From assembly GCA_020852595.1 (NCBI GenBank), contig JADZAK010000017.1, forward strand, positions 1 through 61,751: DNA of 61,751 bases, written 5' to 3'. Below the pieces are notes generated by a model. It ran no database searches and had not been told where the DNA came from. It saw only the letters and a program-made list of their open reading frames with translations. Both the position numbers and the translations under genes were made by a program. Source of the stretch: Rhodospirillaceae bacterium (GTDB taxonomy: Bacteria; Pseudomonadota; Alphaproteobacteria; Rhodospirillales; Rhodospirillaceae). This document shows positions 1-8,632 of the stretch, piece by piece (the stretch's first letter is position 1; the number at the start of each line of letters is the position of its first letter).

Positions 1-185
1 GGCGCCAGCTGGCTCAGTGAAAAGGCGCGAAACGCGCCCAGCAGGCGCAGATCCAGCGTGCCGATCGCGCCGACGATCAGGCCGATCGACAGAATGTGGA
101 ACGCGTTCAGGAACGGATAGAAGACGCCCGCGCGCCGCAGCGCCGCGGCGAAACCCGCGTCGTGCAGGACGGCGAGAATCTCCAT
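1..185 (-). CDS. Membrane protein, N-terminal part only (DUF6644-like)
   Basis: The gene begins with ATG at 185 and runs off the left edge, so only about 61 residues are visible (MEILAVLHDAGFAA...). They hold a hydrophobic stretch (FHILSIGLIVGAIG) followed by LDLRLLG, as in small multi-pass membrane proteins. It starts 9 bp after the stop of the DUF6152-like gene and is very likely co-transcribed with it. From memory, DUF6152 proteins are often followed by a DUF6644-type membrane protein; that family name is an inference from context and the visible start. The function is unknown. Confidence 0.55.
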   Translation of the reverse strand, partial: MEILAVLHDAGFAAALRRAGVFYPFLNAFHILSIGLIVGAIGTLDLRLLGAFRAFSLSQLA

Positions 186-194
186 CGCGCGGTG

Positions 195-581
195 TTATTT
201 CGGGATGCGCTCGGGATAGAGCAGGAAGTCCTTGCCCTCGACCGTGATCTTCACGGCCTTCATCAGCTTCTGATCCTTCTGGGCGGACCGGTTGCCGAGG
301 ATCAGAACCTTATTGCCGGGTTGGGCCGAGCCTTCCGTGAAGCCCGAACGTGAGGTCTGGCTCGGATTGGCGAGGTCGATCTGCCACAGGCCGTCCTTGG
401 CCGTTTCCACCTTCAAGGTCGGATGCGGCGGACCGATGTAGATTTCCCGAATCGTGCCTTCCAGGGTGCTTTGTTTTTCCTCGGCCCATTCCCAGCCGTG
501 ATGGGCGACGGCCGCGGTGCCGAGGGTGAGGGCCGCGGCGAAAGCGAGAGCTGCGGCCGGACGGGAGAATCGTGCAGTCAT
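195..581 (-). CDS. Small exported protein, DUF6152-like
   Basis: A 128-residue protein with a clear N-terminal signal peptide (residues 1 to about 27, ending TAAVAHH), so it is exported to the periplasm. The mature part starts with HHGWEWAEE and has a small beta-rich domain (GTIREIYIGPPHP..., then VLILGNRS and AVKITVEGKDF). This matches my memory of the DUF6152 family; the biochemical role is unknown. I chose ATG 581 because AGGAGG lies just upstream and the signal peptide begins there; a longer frame back to 662 has no such support. It is the first gene of a leftward pair with the partial membrane protein. Confidence 0.75.
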   Translation of the reverse strand: MTARFSRPAAALAFAAALTLGTAAVAHHGWEWAEEKQSTLEGTIREIYIGPPHPTLKVETAKDGLWQIDLANPSQTSRSGFTEGSAQPGNKVLILGNRSAQKDQKLMKAVKITVEGKDFLLYPERIPK

Positions 582-728
582 TGAAGCCTCCTTTTCGCCG
601 ATCTGGTGGGGCAGCCAGCGTAACATAGGGCCGCGTACTATTGAAAAAAGGCCGTGTAACAAGGGGGTCTTGCAGGCTGCGTAAGGTCATGCTTATTGCG
701 GGTCGCCCTTTTTAGAGGAACTTAGCCG

Positions 729-1937
729 ATGACCGTCTCGCAGCCGTTGCTGCCCTACTCCCGCCCTATCGTCGACGAGGACGACATTGCCGCCGTCGTG
801 GCGTTTCTGCGCTCCGGCGCGCCCATGACGGACGGTCCGGCCGTCGACGTGTTCGAGGCGGATCTGGCCAAGGTCTGCGGCGCGAACGAAGCCATCGCCT
901 GCTCCTCGGGCACCACGGCCCTGCACCTCATGATGCTCGCGCTCGGCGTCAAAGCCGGCGACCAGGTCATCGTGCCCACGGTCACATTCCTCGCGACGGC
1001 CAACGCCGCGCGCTACGTCGGCGCCGACGTGATCTTCGCCGACGTCGATCCGACGACCGCGCTCATGACGCCGGAGACCTTCGAAGCCGCGATCAGGCGC
1101 GGCACGCCCGGCAAGATCAAAGCGGCCATCCCCGTTCATATGAACGGCCAGTGCTGCGATATGCGCGGAATCGTCGCCATCGCCAAGGCGCACAACATCG
1201 CCGTGGTGGAAGACGCCTGCCATGCGCTCGGCGGCACCTACCCGGGCAATGAGAGCGTGCCGGTCGGCGGCTTGCCCGACGTCGCGGGCGCCTGCTTCTC
1301 GTTCCATCCGGTGAAGGCCTTTGCGACGGGAGAGGGCGGCGCCATCACCTGCGCCGATCCCAAGCTCGCCGAGACGCTGCGTATCTTGCGCTGCCACGGC
1401 ATGGAGAAGAACTACGACGATCCCGTCATGAAGGAGTTCACCCACGCGTCCGACGGCACGCCGAACCCGTGGTTCTACGAAATGCCGGAACTGGGCTGGA
1501 ACTTCCGCCTGTCCGACATGCAGTGCGTGCTCGGCAGCAGCCAATTGAAGAAGCTGCCCGGCTGGCTCGCCCGCCGCGCGGAACTCATGGGCCGCTACGA
1601 GAAGGCGCTGAAGCCGCTCGCGCCGGTCATCCAGCCGATCCGCCGCGTCGGCGGCAATCCGGGCTGGCACCTCAACGCCGTCCTGGTGGACTTCCCCCAG
1701 ATCGGCATGGAACGCGCCCACTTCGTAACGCGCCTGAAGGCCGAAGGCGTCGGCGTCGGCGTCCAGTATCTCCCGGTCCATCTGCAGCCCTACTACCAGG
1801 GCCTCTATGGCCGTCAGGCCTTCCCGGGCGCCGAGACCTACTATGCGAAGTGCGTGAGCCTGCCGCTGTTCCCGGCCATGGCCGATGCCGACGTCGATCG
1901 GGTCGTCGCGGCCGTCCGCAAGGTGTCGGGCCTCTAA
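729..1937 (+). CDS. DegT/DnrJ/EryC1 family PLP aminotransferase, PseC-like
   Basis: A 402-residue fold-type I PLP enzyme that transfers an amino group to a nucleotide-linked keto-sugar. Visible hallmarks are SSGTTALH (59-66), the cofactor-contacting ED at 161-162 and the Schiff-base lysine K196 in FHPVKAFATGEGG. HPVKxxxTGEGG, the PWFYEMPELGWNFRLSDMQ block and LPVHLQPYY near the C-terminus are typical of PseC, the aminotransferase for UDP-4-amino-4,6-dideoxy-AltNAc in pseudaminic acid synthesis. No other pse gene is in view, so the exact sugar is uncertain. AGAGGA precedes the ATG by about 9 nt. It stands alone, with opposite or unrelated neighbours. Confidence 0.85.
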   Translation: MTVSQPLLPYSRPIVDEDDIAAVVAFLRSGAPMTDGPAVDVFEADLAKVCGANEAIACSSGTTALHLMMLALGVKAGDQVIVPTVTFLATANAARYVGADVIFADVDPTTALMTPETFEAAIRRGTPGKIKAAIPVHMNGQCCDMRGIVAIAKAHNIAVVEDACHALGGTYPGNESVPVGGLPDVAGACFSFHPVKAFATGEGGAITCADPKLAETLRILRCHGMEKNYDDPVMKEFTHASDGTPNPWFYEMPELGWNFRLSDMQCVLGSSQLKKLPGWLARRAELMGRYEKALKPLAPVIQPIRRVGGNPGWHLNAVLVDFPQIGMERAHFVTRLKAEGVGVGVQYLPVHLQPYYQGLYGRQAFPGAETYYAKCVSLPLFPAMADADVDRVVAAVRKVSGL

Positions 1938-2167
1938 GGCATAAACGGTTGCAGAACCCCGCCGATTTTCGAGTGTAAGTGGAACATTCGCGGCGCTAGA
2001 GCGTCGTGGCCAAACGTAAAGCTCACCGGCACGCAGGCGTAGCCGTGCCGCACCCCGTTGCGTGTGGATCGCGTCGGTAGACTTGCTTCCGGCGTGACGA
2101 TAACAATTTAAAGACGGTGCCCAACCCGGGGCGCCTGACGGAGACGCCGGGCAACGGCAGGGCTGAG

Positions 2168-3721
2168 ATGGACACCCAGCGCGACATCGAACCGGAAGCA
2201 GCCGCGCGGCCGCGCGCCGCCGGCTTTGTGCCCGTGCCCGGAGCGCGCTCGGTTTCGCTTCATGTGCGCCTCGCGCTTCTGGTGGCCGGCACCGCCCTGC
2301 CGGTCCTGTTGTTGGCCGGCTTTATCGTCTACAGCGGATATGAGCGTACGCGCAGTGAAGCCGCGGACCGTGTCTTGCAGATGACGAAAAGCGGGATGAC
2401 GGCGGTCGACCGCGAACTGCAGAACCAGCTTTCCGCGTTGCAGATACTCGCGCTTGAACCCGAGCTCGTCGAAGGCGACTTCGAGGAATTCCGCGACGAC
2501 GCCGATCGCTTCATTCAGGTCCGTTCGGGATACGTGGTCGCCATCAGCGACGCGAACGGCAATCAGGTCTTCAACAGCCGTCGGCGCGGGCTCCTGGCGC
2601 CGTGGGTCAACCGCGATGCTTACGACGTGGTGATGAAGACCAAGAAACCCGCCGTCTCCGACATTTACGTGGGCGGGATCACCAGCGAACCGACCTTCAC
2701 GGTGAATGTGCCGGTCATGCGCGAGGGCGAGGTGGCCTACGTTGTCGGTTACAGCCCGCCGCGCGATATCTATTTCGAGATTCTGCGCCGTCTCGCGCTG
2801 CCCGAGGGTTGGGTGGTTTCGCTGTATGACGCCTCGGGCCACCATATCGCGCGCCAGCCGCGCCTTGAACGGAAGCAGATCACGTCGGCGCCAAGCCATC
2901 TCAAAACCGAAGTCGCCAAGGGCGGCAGCGGCCTCGCGCCCGCCCGCTCGCTCGAGGGCGAACCGGTCCTCGCGGCCTTTACGCGGTCGGAGGAAACCGG
3001 CTGGGCGCTCGTGATCGGCATCCCCCAGACAAGCCTGGACCGGCCCGCGCGCGACTCCCTCGTTCTGACGGTCGCGATCGGCGCTCTCATGCTTCTGGTG
3101 GGGCTTGCGTTCGCCAGTAAACTCGCCACCCGGCTCGTGCGCGCCGAAAGCGATCGTTCGCTGCTGATGAATGAGCTCAATCACCGCGTGAAGAATACGC
3201 TGAGCGCCGTGCAAGGCATCGTCGCGCGCGGTCTTCCCGATATTCCCGAGAACGCGGCGTATCGCAGGGCCGCGGAATCGCGCCTGCACGCGCTCTCCAG
3301 CGCCCACAACATCCTCAGTAACCAGAAATGGGAAAGCGCGGCTCTCGCCGACATCGCGCGGTCCGTGGTCGAACCTTACGGCACGCACGAGCGCCTGCAC
3401 TTGGAAGGCCCCGCGGTGATTCTCGCGCCGCGCATCGCGATCCCGGTGGCGATGGTCCTCAACGAGTTGGCCACGAACGCCGTGAAATACGGCGCGTTGT
3501 CGGCCGGCGCGGGCAGTTTGCACCTGCTGTGGTCGTATGCGGCGCCGGATCGCTTGCGGATCGACTGGCGCGAAAGCGGCGGTCCGGTTGCGCATCCGCC
3601 CGGAAAGTTGGGTTACGGCACGCGCTTCATCGAACGCGCGGTCAACGCCGAACTCAAAGGAACCTACGCCTCGGCCTATCCGCCGGAAGGTTTCACCTGC
3701 ACCATTGAAATTCCGCTCTAG
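2168..3721 (+). CDS. Membrane sensor histidine kinase, HWE family
   Basis: A 517-residue inner-membrane kinase. Transmembrane segments at about 33-56 and 298-318 enclose a roughly 240-residue periplasmic region that looks like a double-Cache sensor (ISDANGNQVFNSRR, VSDIYVGGITSEPTFTVNVPV). The cytoplasmic part has NELNHRVKNTLSAVQGI with phosphoacceptor H339, the N box LNELATNAVKYG (431-442) and the diagnostic W-x-E (W467, E469) of HWE kinases. A C-terminal GYGTRFIERA block completes the ATPase. A GTG at 2117 would add 17 residues, but ATG 2168 has AGGG upstream. It sits 1 bp from the receiver gene downstream, its probable partner. The ligand is unknown. Confidence 0.88.
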   Translation: MDTQRDIEPEAAARPRAAGFVPVPGARSVSLHVRLALLVAGTALPVLLLAGFIVYSGYERTRSEAADRVLQMTKSGMTAVDRELQNQLSALQILALEPELVEGDFEEFRDDADRFIQVRSGYVVAISDANGNQVFNSRRRGLLAPWVNRDAYDVVMKTKKPAVSDIYVGGITSEPTFTVNVPVMREGEVAYVVGYSPPRDIYFEILRRLALPEGWVVSLYDASGHHIARQPRLERKQITSAPSHLKTEVAKGGSGLAPARSLEGEPVLAAFTRSEETGWALVIGIPQTSLDRPARDSLVLTVAIGALMLLVGLAFASKLATRLVRAESDRSLLMNELNHRVKNTLSAVQGIVARGLPDIPENAAYRRAAESRLHALSSAHNILSNQKWESAALADIARSVVEPYGTHERLHLEGPAVILAPRIAIPVAMVLNELATNAVKYGALSAGAGSLHLLWSYAAPDRLRIDWRESGGPVAHPPGKLGYGTRFIERAVNAELKGTYASAYPPEGFTCTIEIPL

Positions 3722-3722
3722 G

Positions 3723-4106
3723 ATGGCCGGCGCACTGGCGGAACTTCAGGGCGTCGATGTCCTCCTGGTCGAGGATGAAAGTCTCGTCTCGTTCCTGATC
3801 GAGGATATGCTGCTCGAGCTGGGCGCGGGTTCCGTGCGCCACGCCAACCGCCTCGAAGGCGGCTTCAGGCTTGCGGACGAAAAGACGCCGGGGCTCGCCG
3901 TGCTCGACGTCAACCTGGGAGGCGAGGCGATCTTTCCCCTCGCCGAAAAATTGACCCAAGCGCGCGTGCCGATCGTGTTCATCACCGGCTACGGCCGCGA
4001 CGGACTGAGCGGCGGCTGGGCCGACTATCAGGTGCTGCAAAAACCCCTGACTCTCGCTCAGCTCGAGGGCGCGGTGCGCGCGGCCCTCGGCGAGCGGCGC
4101 TGTTAG
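3723..4106 (+). CDS. Single-domain response regulator (receiver only)
   Basis: A 127-residue CheY-like receiver with no output domain. The acidic pocket is E17/D18 in LLVEDES, the phosphorylation site is D62 in VLDVNLGG, and the conserved Thr and Lys are T88 (FITGYG) and K107 (LQKPLT). It begins 1 bp after the HWE kinase stop, so the two are translated together and very likely form a phosphorelay pair. Lacking a DNA-binding domain, it must act through protein contacts or as a phosphate sink. Its last 4 bp overlap the tail of the convergent MetY-fusion gene. Confidence 0.88.
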   Translation: MAGALAELQGVDVLLVEDESLVSFLIEDMLLELGAGSVRHANRLEGGFRLADEKTPGLAVLDVNLGGEAIFPLAEKLTQARVPIVFITGYGRDGLSGGWADYQVLQKPLTLAQLEGAVRAALGERRC

Positions 4107-5905
4107 CCGGCCAGCGCCAGCGCCTGGTCGAGATCGCCCACGAGGTCGTCGGCGCTTTCAATGCCCACCGATAAACGCACGACGTCCGGACCCGCGCCGG
4201 CGGCCACCTGCTGCTCGGCCGTGAGCTGGCGGTGCGTGGTGGAGGCGGGATGCAGGATCAGGCTGCGCGTATCGCCGATGTTGGCGAGGTGCGAGAACAG
4301 GCGCACCGATTCCACCAGCTTCGATCCGGCTTCGAAACCGCCCTTGAGGCCGAAGGTCATGACGGCGCCGGCGCCGCGGCGCAGATATTTCTGGCCCAGC
4401 GCGTAGTACCTGTTGCTGGGAAGCCCCGCGTAGGACACCCACGCCACTTTCGGATGTTTTTCCAGGAATTCGGCGACGACCTGCGCGTTCTTCACATGGC
4501 GTTCCATGCGCAGCGCCAGGGTCTCGATGCCCATGATCGTCAGGAAGGCGTTCATCGGCGCCTGGGCGGGGCCGAAATCGCGCAGCGCCACCGCGCGCGC
4601 CTTCGTGGTGAAGGCGAAGTCGCCGAAATTCTCATAGAACTTGAGCCCGTGATACGCGGGCTCCGGATCGGTCAGCGACGGGAACTTGTTGCCTTGCGCC
4701 CAGTCGAAACGCCCGGATTCGATCAATACGCCGCCCAGCGAGTTGCCGTGTCCCGCCAGAAACTTGGTGGTCGAGTGAAGCACGATGTCGGCGCCGAAGG
4801 CGAAGGGCTGGCAGAGGAACGGTGTCGCCAGCGTGTTGTCCACGATCAGCGGAATGCCGGCCTCATGCGCGATATTCGCGATCGCCTCGATGTCGAGCAC
4901 GATCCCGCCGGGGTTCGCCAGGCTTTCGATGAAGATCGCCTTGCACTTCGGGGTCAGCGCCTTGCGGAAATTCTCCGGGTCATTGGGATCGACGAAGTGA
5001 CAGGTCCAGCCCAGCTTCTTGAACGAAAGGCCGAATTGGGTGAGCGAGCCGCCGTAAAGATTGCGCGAGGCGACGAACTCGTCGCCCGGCGACAGCAGCG
5101 TAAAGAAGGTGATGAATTGCGCGGCGTGACCCGAGGCCGTCGCAACGGCCGCGCGCCCGCCCTCCAAGCTCGCCATCCGTTCTTCCAGCACCGACACCGT
5201 CGGATTGGAGACACGGGAGTAGAGATAGCCGAAGTCATGGAGATTGAAGAGCGACGCCGCGTGATCGACGTCTTTGAACACGTACGACGCGGTCTGATAG
5301 ATCGGCGTGATGCGCGCGCCGGTCACGGGGTCGGGCATGGCGCCCGAATGCACGGCGCGGGTTTCGAAACCGTAGTCGCCGGCCGCCACGGGGCGCGGCG
5401 CGCCGCGCACGGCGCCCGCCGTCGGGGCCGCGGGCGCGCGGTTCGAGATCAGGCGCGAATTCACCCCGCTCCAGGACAATTCGCCCGCCAGGCGGCTGAA
5501 CTCGATTTTCGGGCAGCGGTTCATGATGACGGTAAGGCCGGCGGCTTCGCCTTTTTGGGCGGCTTCGTCGTTGCGCACGCCGAGCTGCATCCACACCACC
5601 TTGGCGCCGATGGCGATGGCTTCATCGACGATGCCAGGCGTGTATTCGGAGGCGCGGAAGACGTCGACCATGTCGACCTTGTCCGGAATGTCCTTCAACG
5701 AGGCGTAGACTTTCTCGCCCAGAAGATCCTGGCCGGCGGTCTGGGGATTGACCGGAATGACGCGGTAGCCCTTGGCCTTCAGGTATTTCGCGACGAAATA
5801 GCTGGGGCGGTTCCAATGCGAAGAGGCGCCGACCATGGCGATGGTGCGCACCTCCTGCAGGATCGAACGCAGGAAGTCGTCGCTGTAATTCAGAGGCTCG
5901 GTCAT
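4103..5905 (-). CDS. Fusion of CoA-binding (YccU-like) domain and O-acetylhomoserine sulfhydrylase
   Basis: A 600-residue, apparently cytosolic fusion. Residues 1 to about 145 form a CoA-binding Rossmann domain: IAMVGASSHWNRPSY (22-36), YRVIPVNP, VDVFR, VWMQLGV, MNRCPKIE. A Pro/Ala-rich linker (about 150-175) leads to a full Cys/Met-metabolism PLP domain (about 178-600) with SRVSNPT, IVDNTLATPF and Schiff-base lysine K381 in HSTTKFLAGHG. The second part matches MetY, which makes homocysteine from O-acetylhomoserine and sulfide. ATG 5905 puts the CoA-binding motif close to the N-terminus; an upstream in-frame start at 5959 would add 18 unsupported residues. The two domains are normally separate proteins. 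Confidence 0.88.
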   Translation of the reverse strand: MTEPLNYSDDFLRSILQEVRTIAMVGASSHWNRPSYFVAKYLKAKGYRVIPVNPQTAGQDLLGEKVYASLKDIPDKVDMVDVFRASEYTPGIVDEAIAIGAKVVWMQLGVRNDEAAQKGEAAGLTVIMNRCPKIEFSRLAGELSWSGVNSRLISNRAPAAPTAGAVRGAPRPVAAGDYGFETRAVHSGAMPDPVTGARITPIYQTASYVFKDVDHAASLFNLHDFGYLYSRVSNPTVSVLEERMASLEGGRAAVATASGHAAQFITFFTLLSPGDEFVASRNLYGGSLTQFGLSFKKLGWTCHFVDPNDPENFRKALTPKCKAIFIESLANPGGIVLDIEAIANIAHEAGIPLIVDNTLATPFLCQPFAFGADIVLHSTTKFLAGHGNSLGGVLIESGRFDWAQGNKFPSLTDPEPAYHGLKFYENFGDFAFTTKARAVALRDFGPAQAPMNAFLTIMGIETLALRMERHVKNAQVVAEFLEKHPKVAWVSYAGLPSNRYYALGQKYLRRGAGAVMTFGLKGGFEAGSKLVESVRLFSHLANIGDTRSLILHPASTTHRQLTAEQQVAAGAGPDVVRLSVGIESADDLVGDLDQALALAG

Positions 5906-6051
5906 GAATACCCGCTTGTGATCATAGGCCTTGGATTTCGTGCCCGACGCCGTAGGCAATCTTCAAGGTTCAGTCAAGCAAACCCCAATTGCGATGGGCC
6001 TCCACGGTAGGAATTTCCGCCGCGCGCGCTCCGGGCAGCCGATTTTTCCGG

Positions 6052-7860
6052 TTAGGCCACGCGCGTGCGGCCGGGCTTGCCCTCGTCGGCCACCTGTTCG
6101 GCGGCATCGCGCATGAACATCTCTTCCAGTTCCTTGGCCGCGCTCTTGGTCAGGTTGCGCATTTTTTCCTCGTCGTTGTAGTGCGTGTGATGTTCGGCCA
6201 GGCGGCGCTCGTCGTGCTCCTGAAACGTCTTCACGGTGCGCTCGGCTTCCGCGGCGCTGATCCCAAGCCCGCGCAAGACCTCTTTCGTGAGATCCACAGC
6301 CGACAGGAAGGTCTCGCGCCGAAGGGCGCGCACGCCGATATCCATCAGGCGGTGCGTATGCTGGCGGTTGCGCGAGCGCGCATAGATCTGCAAGTGCGGG
6401 AAGTGCCGCGCGACGGTCTCGGCGGTCCGCAACGACGCCTCAATGTCGTCGATCGCCAGCACCAGGATCTTCGCGCTCTCGGCCCGCGCGGCGCGCAGGA
6501 GCTCCAACCGTGATGCGTCGCCATAATAGATTTCCGCACCGAAGCGCTTCACGAAATCCACCTGTTCGGCGCTGGCGTCGAGCGCGATGAACGGGATGTG
6601 CTTGGCCGCGAGGATGCGCCCGGTAATCTGTCCGAAGCGTCCGAAGCCCGCGATGATCACCGGATGGTCCGTGATCGGCGCGACGTCGTAGTCGGGGTCC
6701 GCCGAAGGCACCAAGCCGCGTGTCAGCCAGTCGTAACCGACGCGCGCCAGCGGCGTGGCCGCGATGGAGAGGCTGACCACAAGGACCAGAAGATCGTGCA
6801 CGTCGCGCGTCAGCAAACCGGCGCCGATCGCCGCGGTGAAAATAACGAAGGCGAATTCCCCGCCTTGCGGAAGAGCGAGTGCGAAATCGCCGGCGGATTT
6901 TTTGTTCAGGTCCCAGATCCGCCCGGCGCCGAACAGGACGGCGCCTTTGACGATCATCAGGCCCGCGACCAGCAGCGTCACATCGCGCGCATTCTCCTTC
7001 ATCAGGCCGAGATTGAGGCCCATGCCCACCGACATGAAGAAGAGGCCGAGCAGGAGGCCTTTGAACGGCTCGATGTCGGCTTCCAGTTGATGGCGGTATT
7101 CGGTGTTGGCGAGCAGCACGCCGGCCAGGAACGCGCCGAGCGCCATCGAAATGCCGACTGAATCCATCAGAAGGGCAGTGCCGCTGACGATCAGCAGAGC
7201 GGTGGCGGTGAATAGCTCGGGAATGCGTGTGCTCGCGACGATGCGCAAGATCGGCCGCAGGAGGAAGTGGCCGCCGACGATGACCGCGGTCAGCACCGCC
7301 GCGACCCGCGCGGCGCCCAGCACAAGCGAGGCCGTGTCGCGCTCGATCTGATCCGGGGCCAGGAACGGCACCGCGGCCAGGAGCGGGATCGCCGCGATAT
7401 CCTGGAACAGCAGCACCGCGAAGGCGGCGCGCCCGTGGCGGTCTTTCAACTCGCCGCGTTCGGCCAGCGTTTGCAGCACGAAGGCGGTCGAGGAGAAGGC
7501 GAGTGCGACGCCGATCACAATGGCGGCGCCGGCGCCCAGGCCGAAATACACGCCCGCCACGGCCAGCAGCGCACCCGTCACCAGCACCTGCGCGCTGCCG
7601 AGCCCGAACACCATGCTGCGCATGGTCCACAGGCGCGTGGGATTGAGCTCGAGCCCGATAATGAACAGCAACAGCACAACCCCGAATTCGGCGAGGTGCG
7701 CGGCCGCTTCCACATCGGGGATCAGCGACAGGCCGAACGGGCCGATGGCCGCGCCGGCCGCGAGGTATCCCAGCACCGCGCCCAGGCCCAGCCGGCGGAA
7801 AATCGGGACCACGAGGACCGCCGCGCCGAAAAACACCGCGGCCTGGGTAAGCGCATCCAT
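6052..7860 (-). CDS. Monovalent cation:proton antiporter-2 (KefB/KefC type)
   Basis: A 602-residue CPA2 transporter. Residues 1 to about 380 carry a dozen or so hydrophobic segments with family motifs (GYLAAGAAIGPFGL near 31-44, FSSTAFVLQTL near 122, LLFQDIAAIPLL near 151). From 399 follows a cytoplasmic RCK/TrkA-N domain with the Rossmann motif GFGRFG and YYGDASRLELL. The charged C-terminal tail (HTHYNDEEKMRNLTKSAAKELEEMF) is typical of KefB/KefC-like proteins. It should exchange K+ or Na+ for H+ across the inner membrane. AGGATC precedes the ATG. No KefF/KefG partner is adjacent, so glutathione gating is unproven. Confidence 0.88.
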   Translation of the reverse strand: MDALTQAAVFFGAAVLVVPIFRRLGLGAVLGYLAAGAAIGPFGLSLIPDVEAAAHLAEFGVVLLLFIIGLELNPTRLWTMRSMVFGLGSAQVLVTGALLAVAGVYFGLGAGAAIVIGVALAFSSTAFVLQTLAERGELKDRHGRAAFAVLLFQDIAAIPLLAAVPFLAPDQIERDTASLVLGAARVAAVLTAVIVGGHFLLRPILRIVASTRIPELFTATALLIVSGTALLMDSVGISMALGAFLAGVLLANTEYRHQLEADIEPFKGLLLGLFFMSVGMGLNLGLMKENARDVTLLVAGLMIVKGAVLFGAGRIWDLNKKSAGDFALALPQGGEFAFVIFTAAIGAGLLTRDVHDLLVLVVSLSIAATPLARVGYDWLTRGLVPSADPDYDVAPITDHPVIIAGFGRFGQITGRILAAKHIPFIALDASAEQVDFVKRFGAEIYYGDASRLELLRAARAESAKILVLAIDDIEASLRTAETVARHFPHLQIYARSRNRQHTHRLMDIGVRALRRETFLSAVDLTKEVLRGLGISAAEAERTVKTFQEHDERRLAEHHTHYNDEEKMRNLTKSAAKELEEMFMRDAAEQVADEGKPGRTRVA

Positions 7861-8033
7861 GGGAGATCCTGTTCGAGGGGCGGCGAAAATTTATCCCAGT
7901 ATCCCGAGGCGCGGCGTCGTCCGCAAGCGCGCGGGGTTGACTTTTCGCCCATAAGGCCCATGTTCAGGGGATGAACCTTTGTGCGCACTTTATTGACCAC
8001 GGTATCGCCGGTCGCCTCATCGTAGGCGGCGGG

Positions 8034-8091
8034 GCCTAAGAAGTTGCGCGCGCGCCGCTAGGCGCGCATCACAAAGCGCCGCTTCTTAGGC
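8034..8091. repeat. Nested inverted repeats upstream of rnk
   Basis: A perfect 10-bp inverted repeat, GCCTAAGAAG at 8034-8043 and CTTCTTAGGC at 8082-8091, encloses a second perfect hairpin, GCGCGCC at 8050-8056 and GGCGCGC at 8061-8067 around the loop GCTA. The whole can fold as a two-level cruciform in DNA or a branched RNA. No T-run follows on either strand, so it does not look like an intrinsic terminator. A structured rnk leader or a small palindromic repeat element are both possible. Confidence 0.6.
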
Positions 8092-8097
8092 GCTCTC

Positions 8098-8133
8098 CCT
8101 TTTCATCCCGCATCACCTTTTCATCCCACATCA
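8098..8133. repeat. 18-bp tandem repeat, two copies
   Basis: Two abutting 18-bp units (8098-8115 and 8116-8133), each of the form CCTTTTCATCCC-x-CATCA, differ at one base. They lie about 50 bp upstream of the rnk start and directly after the nested inverted repeats. They could be a pair of protein-binding sites or a simple duplication; nothing in the sequence decides. Confidence 0.65.
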
Positions 8134-8185
8134 CAATGTTGGCGCCCAACCGCGCCGGCCGATCCTTTTTTTTGGAGGGTTTTCC

Positions 8186-8575
8186 ATGCGCACCTCTTAC
8201 AAGCCGCCTTTGACCGTTCTGAAAGCCGATTTCGAGAAACTCTCGAAACTCGCCGACCTTGCCGGCGACACTCCCGTCGGCCGCTACCTTGAACACGAAT
8301 TGGAGCGCGCCGAGGTCGTGCCCGAGACGTCCAAGCCCGTCGTGCGGCTCGGCTCGCGCGTGCGCTACCACGACCTCACGCGGCCGAGCCCGGTGCAGAT
8401 TACATTGGTCATGCCGCACGAAGCCGATATCACTGAAGGCAAGGTCTCGGTGCTCACGCCCGTGGGCGCGGCCCTGATCGGCCTCGCGGAAGGGCAGCGC
8501 ATTACCTACACCATGCCCTGGGGGCAGGAACGCACGCTCGCGGTGGTGAAGATCGATGAGCCGGATGACGCTTAG
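8186..8575 (+). CDS. rnk: Rnk-like nucleoside diphosphate kinase regulator (GreA/GreB-type C-terminal domain)
   Basis: A 129-residue soluble protein: a short helical N-terminus (about 1-45), shorter than the coiled coil of GreA, then a GreA/GreB FKBP-like C-terminal domain (VRLGSRVRYHD, ITLVMPHEADITEGKVSVLTPVGAALIGLAEGQRI, WGQERTLAVVKI). This size and layout match Rnk, which binds RNA polymerase and affects nucleoside diphosphate kinase levels. A strong GGAGGG site precedes the ATG. It is probably monocistronic, with cysE converging from the right. Confidence 0.85.
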   Translation: MRTSYKPPLTVLKADFEKLSKLADLAGDTPVGRYLEHELERAEVVPETSKPVVRLGSRVRYHDLTRPSPVQITLVMPHEADITEGKVSVLTPVGAALIGLAEGQRITYTMPWGQERTLAVVKIDEPDDA

Positions 8576-8600
8576 CGGACCGGCACATTCTTTTTCTCCC

Positions 8601-8615
8601 GCCCCTGAAAGGGGC
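8601..8615. terminator. Stem-loop between convergent rnk and cysE
   Basis: GCCCCT (8601-8606) and AGGGGC (8610-8615) form a perfect 6-bp stem with loop GAA in the 57-bp gap between two convergent genes. The position suits a two-way transcription stop. No strong T-run follows on either strand, so it is only a weak intrinsic-terminator candidate. Confidence 0.4.
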
Positions 8616-8632
8616 AGGAATATAACGAAAAA

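Larger units (their letters stand above)
7861..8185. other. 325-bp intergenic region between divergent antiporter and rnk genes
   Basis: No gene is visible here. The part nearest the antiporter is plain. The part nearest rnk holds nested inverted repeats (8034-8091) and an 18-bp tandem repeat (8098-8133), described separately, then a T-run and the GGAGGG ribosome site of rnk. The promoters of both flanking genes must lie here, but I cannot point to clear -35/-10 boxes. Confidence 0.7.

Noticed and set aside
4232-6010. A 592-codon open frame opposite the MetY fusion
   Set aside because: It is antisense to a gene with full catalytic motifs; its composition is typical of GC-rich antisense frames.
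5906-6051. SAM riboswitch upstream of the MetY fusion
   Set aside because: The 146-bp gap has no match to the conserved core of SAM-II or other SAM riboswitches that I can recall.
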